The notes under the pieces were generated by a model. It ran no database searches. It was not told the origin of the DNA and worked only from the letters and a program-made list of their open reading frames with translations. Shown here one piece after another: positions 12,462 through 22,691 of a stretch of DNA of 64,000 nt (positions are counted from its first letter, which is position 1; each line of letters starts with the position of its first letter). This stretch comes from Phoma sp. XZ068. Its lineage: Eukaryota; Ascomycota; Dothideomycetes; Pleosporales; Didymellaceae. Position numbers and translations under genes: made by a program. The stretch lies in assembly GCA_004835665.1 (NCBI GenBank), contig RBKR01000026.1, positions 434,001-498,000 on the forward strand, read 5' to 3'.

Positions 12462-13371
12462 TGTCGAAAAACGATTGACCGGATATGAAGCTTATGTGCG
12501 TTGATACGTTGACGGTGGAGGAAGCCGTATGTGTCTATTGTTGCGTAGTCGCAAATGACGTAATGTATTGCAACGGACGGTTGCGTCTACCTCGGTCGCA
12601 AGCTTTCGACAGCAACAATATTAACTGACCTCATCGCTGATGCGAAGGTTCAATTGAAGTTTTCCAGACTCTATCTATACTTTTAACGATCTGATTGCCT
12701 CCGCCGCCGTCGAGACGCATTCTCCGTCATCTCCACTCCCAGACCATACACGAGACGATCTCAATTGCCTGACACACAATTTCCAACCCCCCCCCCTCTC
12801 TCTCTCTGCGTAAGAGAGCATGCATTGTCTGTGTTACGGGCGGCTCGCTTTAGGCGTTGTCTTGCCCGCAATGGCAGTCTACCTGACGCCCAAGGATGAC
12901 CAGAAAGACATACCGCCCAAGGCCGTAGAAAAGAAGCCAGGGACACAATGAGGTACACGGAAGTCACCGACCTTAGGCAGAGGCTATTGCCTCGATATTA
13001 GGACGATTTTCGGATCACATTCATGGCCCTGTTGGCCCCACATCGTAGTTGATCGTTGCGAACTGGAAAATTACTGCCGCAAATATTTAAAGCTCACCCA
13101 CTCAGTTGTCGTTTGGAGACACCAGTTGATTCAATACAGCCAGCGACTGGAATTGTCAGAACTGGGTCGGTGATGCGATGTAGAGAATGGTGCAAGCTGG
13201 CCTTGTTACTAGACAGACTTGGGCCTATGGAACAGACACGGTGGCGGACTTTATTACGAATGCAAGGGATGAGCATACTAAATAGCTTTTGCTGGGGCAA
13301 CGGACCATTGGTGCACTACATTGCATGACATTGTTAGGAAATTATCTGAAGAAGGAGATCGTCGTTATAAT
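12462..13371. other. Intergenic with a short CT microsatellite
   Basis: No supported gene. A C(10) run followed by a CT dinucleotide repeat lies at 12787-12807. A 44-codon frame at 12820-12951 overlaps a possible 5' leader intron (GTAAGA to TTTAG at 12810-12853) but resembles nothing I know. Confidence 0.4.
12787..12807. repeat. Mononucleotide C run plus (TC)n microsatellite
   Basis: Ten consecutive C residues at 12787-12796 followed by five TC units. A simple repeat in non-coding DNA, prone to length change. Confidence 0.85.
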
Positions 13372-13458
13372 CTATCCTCGCTGAAAACGAGAGAGCGCCA
13401 GGTGGAATAAGAGTTCCTCGTCATATAACTGAGAGAATATATCCTTTGCATAATCCAT

Positions 13459-14135
13459 TCAATCTCGGTGTGCCCCGCTCGAATAACAAAACTTAACATA
13501 ATCCCAGTACTCCGGATACCAGCCAGCTAGCTCCCAGTCTATGAGACCCGTGATCTTCCCGTCTTTGACCATGATATTATTTTGATGCAAGTCTCCATGT
13601 GAAAATACGATGCGGTGGTCTTTTCGCTGGTGTTTTGCAAGAGTATCCCGCATTGGCTGTGGCGTCATATCGTGAATGTCCAGGATGAATTTGTTAAGTT
13701 CCTCTTCATTGCTGAATGGACCTCCAGTTTTGATGCCATAGAGCCGAGAATCTAGTACAGGACCTCCATCACATGAGCCAATAAGCGTAGCGGGCCACTC
13801 GGCCTTGCGCATCGTATCCAGGATTGCACGTAGCTGCCGGCAGATGTCGCGCTTCTCTTCTACAGAGAGGGTGGGCCAGACCGACTCCAGAGTTTGGCCT
13901 TCGATGAAATCCATCCTTATTGTAGATTCATCGTTTCCATCATAACTGCTTTGTTTGATCTCGTGCAAACGGGGAGTGGGTAAGCCAAGTTGCGTGGCAA
14001 GGCGTAGCGCGGCAGCCTCGGGATTTTGTCGTTTCGTCCCGCCAGATTTGACGACAGTATTGTCGGAGTAGCGCTTAACAGTAGATTCTCCAAAATCGTA
14101 AAGTATGGTAACCCCTACTTTCCATGAGCGGGAAC
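13459..14135 (-). CDS. Aminoglycoside/choline phosphotransferase-like (APH fold) protein, apparently truncated by an in-frame stop
   Basis: The frame opened at a CAG acceptor (exon from 14135) reads through an N-lobe (VTILYDFGESTVKRYSDN, NPEAAALRLATQLGLPTPRL). It continues into a C-lobe with the catalytic loop VFSHGDLHQNNIMV and the metal-binding ITGLIDWELAGWYPEYWDYV, the hallmarks of the APH kinase fold common in fungi. Translation stops at TGA 13459-13461 just after this segment. The same frame then stays open for 28 more codons to a TAG at 13372-13374, and that extension has the character of the family's usual C-terminal helix. The TGA therefore looks like a nonsense change of a tryptophan codon. 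The 5' exon is unresolved: GTAAGT at about 14167 is a good donor, but no upstream ATG joins in phase. The gene may be decaying. Substrate unknown. Confidence 0.6.
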
Positions 14136-14777
14136 CTGGATCGTGTAGATGTTTTGTAGACTTACCTTGAGATGCATGCTTCTCGATTTCTCCTGAGTGA
14201 GGTGACTCATGTCTCGCTTCTTCACGACATGTCGCGACATTATAGTAGGAGAAACGCCGAAGGCTGTATTGGAAATGAATTTGCTTGTGCTGGTCTGTTC
14301 ATGGCATCAACGCGTCCCGCGGTAATCAACTACGCCTTAATGCCAGCAGCCTACGGTACCCCACAGTCCTTATGGAGGAATAGTAATACTTGCAACTGCA
14401 TCCTATCAGAAGGGATTACTACACGCGCGCTAGCAACAGCCCATAACATACCAAGATCAACCTTATAGACCTATCCAAAACACAAGGTATCTCGAACGGC
14501 GAAAAGTGCGTAGCATGCGTGACCACTTTTTGATTTTCCCAAATAGGTTGGTGATTGGTCTGGTTTCAGCTACTGGCATTCAGCGCTATTGTCGGACGGT
14601 TTTTCGCTTAGTCTCCGATCGGAGGATAGCAAGATTGGAAACGAGAATCTGTAACGTAAAACACGATAAATCCACTCCAAAACCTAAACTTGCTGGACGT
14701 ACGTTAGAATATCAGATTGAAAATATATTAATTTTTCCTTGCCGATCTTTCATCAAAGGAGTAACAACTCGATCCAC
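14136..14777. other. 5' region of the APH-like gene and upstream flank of the tRNA
   Basis: Holds the unresolved first exon of the APH-like gene on the minus strand (somewhere within about 14168-14300) and an AT-rich stretch at 14640-14760. Nothing else is supported. Confidence 0.35.
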
Positions 14778-14881
14778 GGGCTCGTGGTTTAGTGGTATAA
14801 TACTCCCTTAGCATCTCGCAAGCACCTAGTGCTCCGAATCCTGACTGGGAGTGGTCCGGGGTTCGATTCCCCGCGAGTCCA
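14778..14881 (+). tRNA. tRNA-Ala (anticodon AGC) with a 32-nt intron
   Basis: The acceptor stem GGGCTCG pairs with CGAGTCC and includes a G3:T70 wobble, the classic alanine identity pair, followed by discriminator A73. The A box TGGTTTAGTGG and the B box GGTTCGATTCC match the RNA polymerase III consensus exactly. The anticodon stem CTCCC pairs with GGGAG around the loop TTAGCAT, giving anticodon AGC at 14810-14812. An intron at 14814-14845 interrupts the loop one base after the anticodon, the standard nuclear position. The T stem CGGGG/CCCCG is perfect. The D stem is weak (GTTT against TAAT, with one T-T mismatch). A T6 run follows directly. A long minus-strand frame across this gene is an antisense artefact. 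Confidence 0.9.
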
Positions 14882-14883
14882 TG

Positions 14884-14889
14884 TTTTTT
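14884..14889 (+). terminator. RNA polymerase III terminator (T6)
   Basis: Six consecutive T residues begin two bases after the discriminator base of the tRNA, as expected for Pol III termination. Confidence 0.85.
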
Positions 14890-16283
14890 CGCGGTTCTTT
14901 TGCCACCTCGAGGCCGTTTTTGGTGGGACCGGGGGGTAGGGGGGTTGCCGTATCTCTTGCACAACCTCCAAAATGTCCTTACTGAGATTGTTCAGTCCCG
15001 ACGAGACAGTCGGGATCCTTCCAGTCCATGATTTTTGCACCGGTTGTTGCTGTATATTTTGTAGCTGAGGTATGCAGACGAGATATGAACTGCACGCAGC
15101 TCCACAAAAACACAGTGGGTGTCCAGACCTTGCGCCGACCTGCCGCAAACATCCGGACCTTACGCAGAGTGGCTTTCTTGTCAGTCATCGTTGTCTTCGG
15201 CTGGAAGAGCTTACTATGAGGATCTTAACACGGACAAAATTGTTCCCAGGATTTATAGCCAAGAGCGAACTCATCGACAGCTTTGCTTCCGTTGACTTCC
15301 GTTACGATTCAATTACCGGCTCCAGACAAAAACCGTCAACGAAGTCATGGCCAGGAACGCTGATACGGTCCGCATCGCCTGTGACATGGGCTTTCTTTAC
15401 CGTTCTTCTAATATCTGAAGATTTGCAATTATCCTGCAATTTAGACGTGCCGGTTGCTAAAAGGCGACAACCATGTCTCGATTGTGCCTGGACCTGGTCT
15501 GGAATTGATCGCAATATTATATTGCGTATCTTAGAGGTTAACGGCGTTCGATCGGGTCACAAGTGACCGAGGAAGTAGAGCTTGAGAGTTTTCCAGTCCA
15601 AAGCCGGCTGAGTGCACAATCAGGTGTAGTGCCTGGTTCGATCGCGCACTTGCGTGGCTACACGTTCGCCTCAGGTCTTGCTATGCTCCAAGCCATCGTC
15701 GGATGCATCTCAGTTCACGGCAATGCACCCAAACAAACTATTTATGTTGAAGTCGGCGTATTTGTAACCGAAGATGCAGCAACATCTAGCGTTTTGCGGG
15801 GTAATCGACCTCACACTGCCTCATCTGGCATCTCATCTACCCAAAAGGACTCGGAAACACCAAAGACGAGCAGCGCAAACTTAAATGACATCAATCTAAT
15901 AAGTTCTTGGAAGACTTGGCCGCGGAAGCTAGCATTGCGGTGGCGCACCAATGAAACCTTCAAAACTCTCGAAACCAAACACTTTTGGTAGAGATTCGGT
16001 ATTAAGGACGGCCCATTGTTTCACACCTAACTTCATACCATCTTGGAATGTTCTGCCTGAGAAGCACTAGGCTCTTGGAAATGTCAGTTTTCGTATGGGA
16101 CCAAGGCCACTAAGGAAAGTTGTCACTCAAAGTTTGCTGGTGTTTACATTGCTTAGCCATCTATGGATCATCACGGATAGATCTACACAAAACATGGCAA
16201 ATATCATCCGCCAACGAAAATACTGGGCCGGAGGATGATATGCCGCTGCTGTCATGGGTTATGGAAGCTTCTTCCTCTCCCGT
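14890..16283. other. Intergenic region downstream of the tRNA
   Basis: About 1.4 kb with only short frames lacking recognisable domains or splice logic (for example at 15072-15566 and 15563-15991). A G-rich tract lies near 14925-14945. I see no supported gene. Confidence 0.45.
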
Positions 16284-16290
16284 TATATAA
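16284..16290 (+). promoter_or_regulatory. TATA box of the secreted beta-helix gene
   Basis: TATATAA lies 57 bp upstream of the ATG at 16347, a plausible spacing for a TATA-directed, strongly expressed secreted protein gene. Confidence 0.55.
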
Positions 16291-16346
16291 GTAGCAACAC
16301 TTCGCTGTGTTTTAGTGTCATCAACATCGATCGCAACATCGCCAAG

Positions 16347-17411
16347 ATGGTCCAGTTATCTCTTTTCGCATCTGCGCTGGCGCTTGTTGCTACTGTCTCC
16401 GCCCAGTGCGGTTCAGGCACACCGGCAGCCAAGGTCACCGGCTCTGGAAGCTCCTTCACAGCGACCCGAGGTTCGACCAACGTCTACACTGGATCCGATT
16501 ACCGAGCTGCTATCCAGGCCGCAGTTGACTCCATTAGCGCTGGTCAGCGTGTCTCCGTCATTGCTTCTGGCTCCATCGGCGCCAGTACCATCACGATTAC
16601 CGCTGGTAAGATCTTCGAAGGCTGCGGTACTATCAATGTCGCCAATCGCGCTGGTCGTGGCGCCATCGAAGTCACCAACGCAAACGATGTTCAAATCCCC
16701 TACCTCACGATGACCGGTGCGCCCTACTTCGGTCTCCGCTTCTCTGGAGCCAACGGCCTTGTGCTTGGTAAGATTACCATGAACCTCAGCGGTGGTCTCG
16801 GTATTCGCTTCGATCGGGACAAGGCCGCCCAGTCGAACGTCAAGATGGACGACATTCGCGTCACTGGCGCAGGCAGCCATGCTGTGGAGACTTGGAACAT
16901 CGATGGCTTGACCATCAACCAGGTTATTGCTCGCAATATTGGCGAGTCCGGATTGCTGCTCCAGAACTCGATCAACGTGTCGGTTGGCCTTGTCGATGGT
17001 GATAATGTCGGCGCTGGAACAGGATATGGAACTCTCCGCTTCGCCAACCGTAACGGCCGCAATGCAAATGGCAACTACAATACCAACGTATACGTCGACA
17101 GGGTCAAGTCGCGTGGAGGCGGCCGCGGCGTCTTCTGTGTGAGCGAGTCTGGCGGTGCGGTTATCACTACGGTCGATCTTGCCAACAACGGCAACAACGC
17201 TGTTTTGATTGAGAACTGCTATAACTTCTCCATCCGTGGCGGCACTGTCAGCGGCGGCGGTGAAGTGCGCATCGCTGCTCGCTCGGAATTTGCAAACACC
17301 CGTGATATCTGGATTACGCTCAAGGTTGATGGCACAAGTGTCCGCGAGTCTCCTTGCGCTGATAACAGCAACTGGACCTTGACTGGCAGTGGTTCCAGGA
17401 ACATCTGCTAG
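16347..17411 (+). CDS. Secreted right-handed beta-helix (pectin-lyase-fold) protein
   Basis: A single exon of 354 residues. The start at 16347 (AAGATGG) gives a clear signal peptide, MVQLSLFASALALVATVSA, with cleavage before QCGS; the frame extends upstream but without a better start. The mature protein consists of repeating short strands and turns rich in Gly, Asn, Ile and Val (VIASGSIGAST, EVTNANDVQIPYLTMTG, GLTINQVIARNIGES, GGAVITTVDLANNGNNAVL), the look of a right-handed parallel beta-helix such as pectate lyases and polygalacturonases. Several Cys could form disulphides near both ends. I cannot point to the Asp triad of glycoside hydrolase family 28 or the Arg/Lys set of pectate lyases, so the enzyme class is open. 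It is probably extracellular, acting on plant or fungal polysaccharide. Confidence 0.88.
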   Translation: MVQLSLFASALALVATVSAQCGSGTPAAKVTGSGSSFTATRGSTNVYTGSDYRAAIQAAVDSISAGQRVSVIASGSIGASTITITAGKIFEGCGTINVANRAGRGAIEVTNANDVQIPYLTMTGAPYFGLRFSGANGLVLGKITMNLSGGLGIRFDRDKAAQSNVKMDDIRVTGAGSHAVETWNIDGLTINQVIARNIGESGLLLQNSINVSVGLVDGDNVGAGTGYGTLRFANRNGRNANGNYNTNVYVDRVKSRGGGRGVFCVSESGGAVITTVDLANNGNNAVLIENCYNFSIRGGTVSGGGEVRIAARSEFANTRDIWITLKVDGTSVRESPCADNSNWTLTGSGSRNIC

Positions 17412-17966
17412 ACATTCGCAGTGGGATGCACTGAGACACCGGATTGAAGCCTGATTCCAGGAATACTTTCTTCGTACATATTTTTTCATGTCGTTAATCG
17501 ACTCCAAATACAAATATATTGTTTGAGACAAGAGACCGTTTCTTTTACTCTTTAACTGTGATTCAAGGGTGATGCTTTTACAGTCTGTTTAATAAATGTG
17601 ACTTCGGTACTGGTCCCGGTCACCATTACGGGTATAGTGGGCTGATGGCTTCTCCAGTTGCCGTTCCGTTCAATCCTAAGGAACTCAATAGCATTCACTC
17701 TTCAATACTAGCCGTGACCTTCTTATCCTAGGGTGGCTGCATGGTATGCCCACTTTTTGAATCCGATAAGGTCATAATAACCGGGTCGGGATACGATCCG
17801 AAGTTGACGTCAACCTTCCCCTCACAACTTCGACTTACAACACATAGACGTATCCCAACGGCGATATACTTTCACATGCTCTATTCGCTCCCTTTTCAGT
17901 AGAATCGAAACGCAGATTCTGGGCACTGAAAATCAATTCCGGAATTTGAGTGTCGTCCTGTGCATC
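17412..17966. other. Intergenic between beta-helix and cupin genes
   Basis: 3' flank of the beta-helix gene, AT-rich at 17490-17600, followed by the promoter of the cupin gene. No gene seen. Confidence 0.5.
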
Positions 17967-18698
17967 ATGGCGAATTCTAACAAAGTCGAGGTCCGAACGT
18001 ACACTCTTCCTCCCACAAAGCTGATCCCGAACTCTCCACATGTCTTGATCCACTACCCCGGCCTCCTAACCTCCCTTGTCAAATCCCCATCTTTCTCCCC
18101 AACAAACATATTCGACCTCTTCGCAAGCAACGGCTGGCAATCTCAATGGATCGCGCGTTACGGCCCTAACCAGCACTCTCACTACCACTCTTCGGCCCAC
18201 GAATGCATGGCCGTGATATCCGGCGGGCGGGCCAAGATCCGCTTCGGCGTTGCCGATTCCAAAGAAGACCGGGAGCAAGACCTGGGCCTCGGAGCGCAGG
18301 GCAAGGATCTGAATGAGGCTGGAAGGGAGGGTGGGCATGATGGAGGTATTCTGCTTGATGCAGAGGTTGGGGATGTGTTTATTCTTCCTGCGGGGGTTGC
18401 ACATAAGACGCACGATCCGAGCCCTAAGACTGATGGGATTGTATTTCATCAGCCGCCAGATAAGAATGATGAGCAAGGGAGTCGGAAGTTCTTTGAGGCA
18501 ATACCGATTGAGGGAGAGTTCATGATGATGGGTGCATATCCAAAGGGTGAAGCGTGGGATTTTGCTATTGGGGGAGAGCATGAGGGACATTTTGATGATG
18601 TTTGGAATGTCAAGGTGCCTGAACAAGATCCTGTTCTTGGGATGCACGCGGAAGGCTTGAAGCGATTGTGGTCCAAAAAAGACGCAGTAAAACTGTAA
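17967..18698 (+). CDS. Cupin-fold protein
   Basis: A single exon of 243 residues starting at ATG 17967, the first ATG of the frame. The first cupin motif is GPNQHSHYHSSAHECMAVISG (His70, His72, His74 or His78 and Glu79 as metal-ligand candidates). The second lies in GDVFILPAGVAHK, separated by a longer-than-usual insert rich in Gly, Asp and Glu. The C-terminal part (GEFMMMGAYPKGEAWDFAIG) resembles the YjlB-like cupins found in many fungi and bacteria, whose function is unknown. It is probably a cytosolic metal-binding protein, either an oxygenase or a binding protein. It ends 177 bp from the end of the convergent membrane-protein gene. Confidence 0.85.
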   Translation: MANSNKVEVRTYTLPPTKLIPNSPHVLIHYPGLLTSLVKSPSFSPTNIFDLFASNGWQSQWIARYGPNQHSHYHSSAHECMAVISGGRAKIRFGVADSKEDREQDLGLGAQGKDLNEAGREGGHDGGILLDAEVGDVFILPAGVAHKTHDPSPKTDGIVFHQPPDKNDEQGSRKFFEAIPIEGEFMMMGAYPKGEAWDFAIGGEHEGHFDDVWNVKVPEQDPVLGMHAEGLKRLWSKKDAVKL

Positions 18699-18875
18699 GC
18701 AAATGCTGGTCACTGGAAAACTTGCAATAGCCCCGACCTGTGGATCTTTATGGAATTAAGTATTGACAGATGAACCAAAATCTATGATGATTTTGAAGCG
18801 GAACATTCAACCAATATGTACTCCTTGTTCGCAGCTTCCACAGCAATCTTGCTACCCGTTCACATATTTGGTAGC

Positions 18876-20123
18876 TTAATGCGGCTTGCTTTGAACACCA
18901 TCGCCGCCTGGCAACTCGTTACCGTGCGATTCGACGTTTACACCACTCAGCTCAGCAACCGGGGATGTCGGAGCAGTATGCGGTGGTGGTGACCCTGGTG
19001 TGCTCGGCGCAGCTGGCGCAACCTTACTGTTATCGCCGAGCTCTGCTGCTGCACCGGCTTGTTCGTATTTGGCACCATTTGTGTAGGTGCCTGAAGTTGG
19101 CGGATTCGCAGACTGAAAGCCGTATTGCGGAACAGGCGACCCCTGCGCCGGTGAGAAGCCTCCTTGCTGAGGGTACCCTTGCTGGGTGTACGGATCTGGC
19201 TGTCCAGGTTGATTGTAGTATGTGGGCTGAGCTGGCTGAAACTGAGGCTTCGCATTGGTGTATCCGCCAACGCCTGCTGGTGGTTGGGAAGGGTCAACTG
19301 GTGCCATAGATGCGGTACCGTACTGCGGCACCTGTGCAGCCTTCTTCTTGCGGCGGAGGAAGAACCATACACCAAGAACAACGAGTGCGAGACCTAATAC
19401 GGCACCAATGACTGCACCTGCAATCCATGCTTTCGAGCCCGACTCTGGCTTTTGCCCTGTAGTAGACCCTGCGGGGCCAGTTGAAGAGGCTTGTGGTGCA
19501 GAGCCTGTTGTGGAGACATCAGACTATGCTTCATGATCCGTGCAATACTTGAGACTGACCTTTCGCTGTTGTTGGAATATCACGGTAATACGACCAGTTT
19601 GCGCTAGAATCTCCGCAGTTGATGTTTGTTTTGGGATTGGAGTCTTGGCTGTTCTCGAAAATGAAGATTGTATTGCAGATCGAAAGAGCTGCATTGTTGT
19701 AGTTGTCGGTACAAGCGATCGTCCTTACGCTTGTGATATCGGGATACGTATAGACCTGTGACCCTGCAACGCAGGCAGTCGGCGCATAGCAATGGGTAAG
19801 AGTCTCCGGGCAACACTGAGCATACTGTCCACTCTGGTACCACGTAAGGCCGGAATTGCCTGATCACATCAGCAATGTAAAATAGGTGGTGACGAAGATC
19901 TCACAATTAAGACTGGACCCTGTTTGTATCGTCAGCTAGAGCCTAGGATGGATTCGTGGACTAATTTACAAGTGTTGTTTGCTTCGAGATATCCAATAAA
20001 GTTATCGCTGTTTTGCCTCGGTAGCAGAGCAGCAGGCGTGATAGCTGGGTCGGCGGGCACAGCGCCTGAAAGCTGCCATAAGGCTAAAGCTGAGAATGCG
20101 ACTGTTCGCAGCCTATCGGACAT
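18876..20123 (-). CDS. Single-pass membrane protein with Cys-rich ectodomain and Pro/Gln-rich cytoplasmic tail
   Basis: Four exons: 20123-19970, 19919-19905, 19859-19560 and 19504-18876, giving 365 residues. All three introns (50, 45 and 55 nt) fall in phase 1, and exon 2 is a 15-nt microexon. The N-terminus is a signal peptide (MSDRLRTVAFSALALWQLSG). The ectodomain has paired cysteines (SLNCNSGLTWYQSGQYAQCC, HCYAPTACV, INCGDSSANW) and ends in a Ser/Thr/Gly stalk. One membrane helix (AWIAGAVIGAVLGLALVVLG) is followed by the stop-transfer run RRKKK and a tail of Pro, Gln, Tyr and Gly. This is the common fungal sensor-like or cell-wall-associated architecture with the N-terminus outside. It is not a WSC domain that I can confirm. 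Function unknown; a surface or cell-wall role is inference. Confidence 0.82.
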
Positions 20124-21521
20124 TGTTACGACCGATGAGGTTTGAGTACAGAGTTGAAGGAGGCTGAAAAGCTGTCGCGAAGAGGAACAGTCTAAGGTTT
20201 AAATAAAAAGAAACCGATATGCGTGACAGAGGCCCACACTCAAAGCCACAATCGACCCGTATCTAGGGCGCATCCAGTCTTTCGTTGTTCGAGGCGGAGG
20301 GGGAGGTGGATGCGTTATGCCAGACACGGCCAACCGGTGCAACACTGACCAGCAGCAAGTGGTGGTACTGAGCCAGTCAATGTTGTGGGCGCAGCGTCTA
20401 GCCCAAGGTAGGCTAGGGATGACTGTGCGGATTGTTTGAATGAAAGTCACGTCCTCAGCTTGACGTGCGTTCACGAGGATGAGAGCATGGGGATACCTGA
20501 ATAGTGTTTAGCGCGAGCTTCTTGCAGTAAGAACATTGGGCTATTTTCTTTCGGCGTTTGTCGGGCACAACCAAGCCTTTTGGCATGGCAGCTGATGGGC
20601 GGACAATCCGGACCCTCGATTCATCTAACCGAACAAGTAGCCATACATGGCAACTAGAGGCTCAGAGTTGTAATTGTGAGAGGCACGGTCAAGCAAGACA
20701 TCGGTATGCTTGTGACAAAGGAGGAGAACGTCGAAATCGACGACAAGTCGCGAGGCTGCGTGCATGCATGCGCTGTACGTCTTTAGGCAATGTTAGGCGA
20801 AGGCTGGCTGATGAAATGAAGATGATTGTTTGTGATCGGCGTAAGACCGGTCTAATTATGGGTTGTCTACGGGTGGCTGCGGCTGAGCCCACGTCCATTT
20901 CGCGCAGCTTCACGAACAGTGGGAGTGGAGGATGGCGATGATGTCCGTTGGTGCATAGATTCAGACGTCGCATGGTTCTGTGATCAGCAATCTTTACGGA
21001 AACGGGGTGCGCTTGTGCCTTCCGGGATTGTTAGTCAGCACGTTAATGTAGGATGAAATCCTCCGACACCGCAAGAGTATGGCGCCGTTAAGTGTCACCG
21101 AGCCGCCAGCAATGCTTGTATCGTGCTGTTCCGGGTTCCTGGAACTTCCTGTTATGCATAGTACTCCTACCAACCGCGCAGGCTGTCGGGCATTGTTCAA
21201 AGGCGGTGACACCTACCCTGGAAGGCTACTGTGCAATTTCGATCAACCTATCGATACTATACTGCGCTTCTCACGGTGGCCTCGACACATACTACGTTTA
21301 TTGAGCTGGCGATTTGGACACCAGCAAGCAGTTAATGGACCGAGCGGCTGTTGTGATCGCCCTCCGCTCCAACCGGTCAAAGGAGCAGCATCCCCGTCTT
21401 GAGCAATCTCCCTCCTCGGCTTCTTGACTGTTGCGCCGCCACTCCGAGGATGTGGCTCGTTCGTTCAAACATCCAGCATGCTGGGCTAGTGTCTAGTCTC
21501 TTTTCCTTTCCCTTCCTGACA
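20124..21521. other. Intergenic between divergent genes
   Basis: 1.4 kb containing the promoters of the membrane protein (leftward) and the F-box protein (rightward). A purine-rich/GGAGG tract lies near 20292-20310. Open frames here look random. Confidence 0.5.
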
Positions 21522-22691
21522 ATGTTCTCACTAACACGCTGCCGAAAGGCATCGACCCGCCGTACTACTGAGCGCGCGTGCTTGACCGACTTACCTGACG
21601 ACATCCTTATTCTTATTTGCTCACAATGCACCATCGACGAACTGCTTGCTCTGCGATTGACGGATAGGACATTAGGAAGCTTGATCTCCGAATACATCAG
21701 CACCATTGCACCCTCAGTAGCCCGCGCTACCTTCCCCCATAGCGATAACCTTTTACTTCACAAGCCATTACGGTACACCGCCGAATGGCTCCAAAACCTG
21801 ATACCACAGCAGCTGGCGGCGATTTTGGTGGACCGCCATCGCATAGCACACGATTCTACGCAACATCGCTATGGCATACCGGCTGAAGACACGTACGGCG
21901 ACGAACTGCGAGCCCGAGTAGCCAATGGCTGGCGCATTTTGTTTCGACTCGCCAACATCTCGAAGGATATCCACAGGCCGAAGGTGTCGGGGACTTCCAA
22001 GCCTGCCAATGATTTCGGTATCCGGTGGATCTGCCCCTCGCGCAAACTCGAAACCAGTCGGCAGAAGGAAGATCAGGTCCTTGAGCAGCGGCTGGCATAC
22101 ATCGATTCAATGTCAGTTCAAGATGCGAAGGATTACAAACTCATGTTCGTACTTCTTTCCTCTTCGTTCCGAACATCGATATCGAACGTGGGCGAGGATC
22201 ATAAGCCATGGCTTTTCGACTGGGGTCATGGCATTGATGGGCAAAGACTGTTCCGTAAGGGCAGCTCTTGGTTAACGTGGTTCGTTCTGGCCGAGGGACC
22301 TGACCTATTCTGGAAGCAATGGTGGGCGTTGCCACATGACTCCCCGAGCGCAAGACACTACATCCGCGATCATGCAGTCAATGCCTGGACAAATACACAT
22401 CAGAGGCTGGTTGATCACCAGCGAGACTGTGCGCGCCAAATCCAAGAAGCTATCAGCAACCGGGACGTCACAGGTGACTTCGTCGCTGTGAACCCCATAC
22501 CATACTTTACGCAGTATGCGGAACATCGACTGTCGAGATGGCAAAGCGGTATACTACCAGTGAAGGAGATAATGTCTCATGTGCCTTTTCACATAGAATT
22601 TCGCTGTCCGGAAGAGCTGGTGCAGCAGCACCACATGGTCCTGCAAGGGAAGGAAGCAGCAAAGACCAACCGCATCGCAGCAAGGGGTTGA
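21522..22691 (+). CDS. F-box domain protein
   Basis: A single exon of 389 residues using the ATG at 21522; the frame continues upstream, but this start places the F-box near the N-terminus as usual. Residues about 21-60 (LTDLPDDILILICSQC, ELLALRLTDRTL) match the F-box, which binds Skp1 in SCF ubiquitin ligases. The remainder has no repeats that I recognise (no WD40 or LRR), as in the many fungal F-box proteins of unknown target. No signal peptide or membrane segment. Substrate unknown. Confidence 0.8.
   Translation: MFSLTRCRKASTRRTTERACLTDLPDDILILICSQCTIDELLALRLTDRTLGSLISEYISTIAPSVARATFPHSDNLLLHKPLRYTAEWLQNLIPQQLAAILVDRHRIAHDSTQHRYGIPAEDTYGDELRARVANGWRILFRLANISKDIHRPKVSGTSKPANDFGIRWICPSRKLETSRQKEDQVLEQRLAYIDSMSVQDAKDYKLMFVLLSSSFRTSISNVGEDHKPWLFDWGHGIDGQRLFRKGSSWLTWFVLAEGPDLFWKQWWALPHDSPSARHYIRDHAVNAWTNTHQRLVDHQRDCARQIQEAISNRDVTGDFVAVNPIPYFTQYAEHRLSRWQSGILPVKEIMSHVPFHIEFRCPEELVQQHHMVLQGKEAAKTNRIAARG

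Noticed and set aside
12820..12951. 44-codon plus frame (MHCLCYGRLALGVVLPAMAV...)
   Set aside because: It begins inside a possible 5' leader intron, is very short and matches no family I know; it cannot be told from chance.
14728..15148. Minus-strand frames of 78 and 119 codons across the tRNA
   Set aside because: They contain the WTRGESNPGPLP-type string that arises when a tRNA gene is read antisense; there is no independent support.
16413..17531. Minus-strand frame of 372 codons antisense to the beta-helix gene
   Set aside because: It mirrors codon bias of the real gene; the plus-strand product has a signal peptide and a clear fold.
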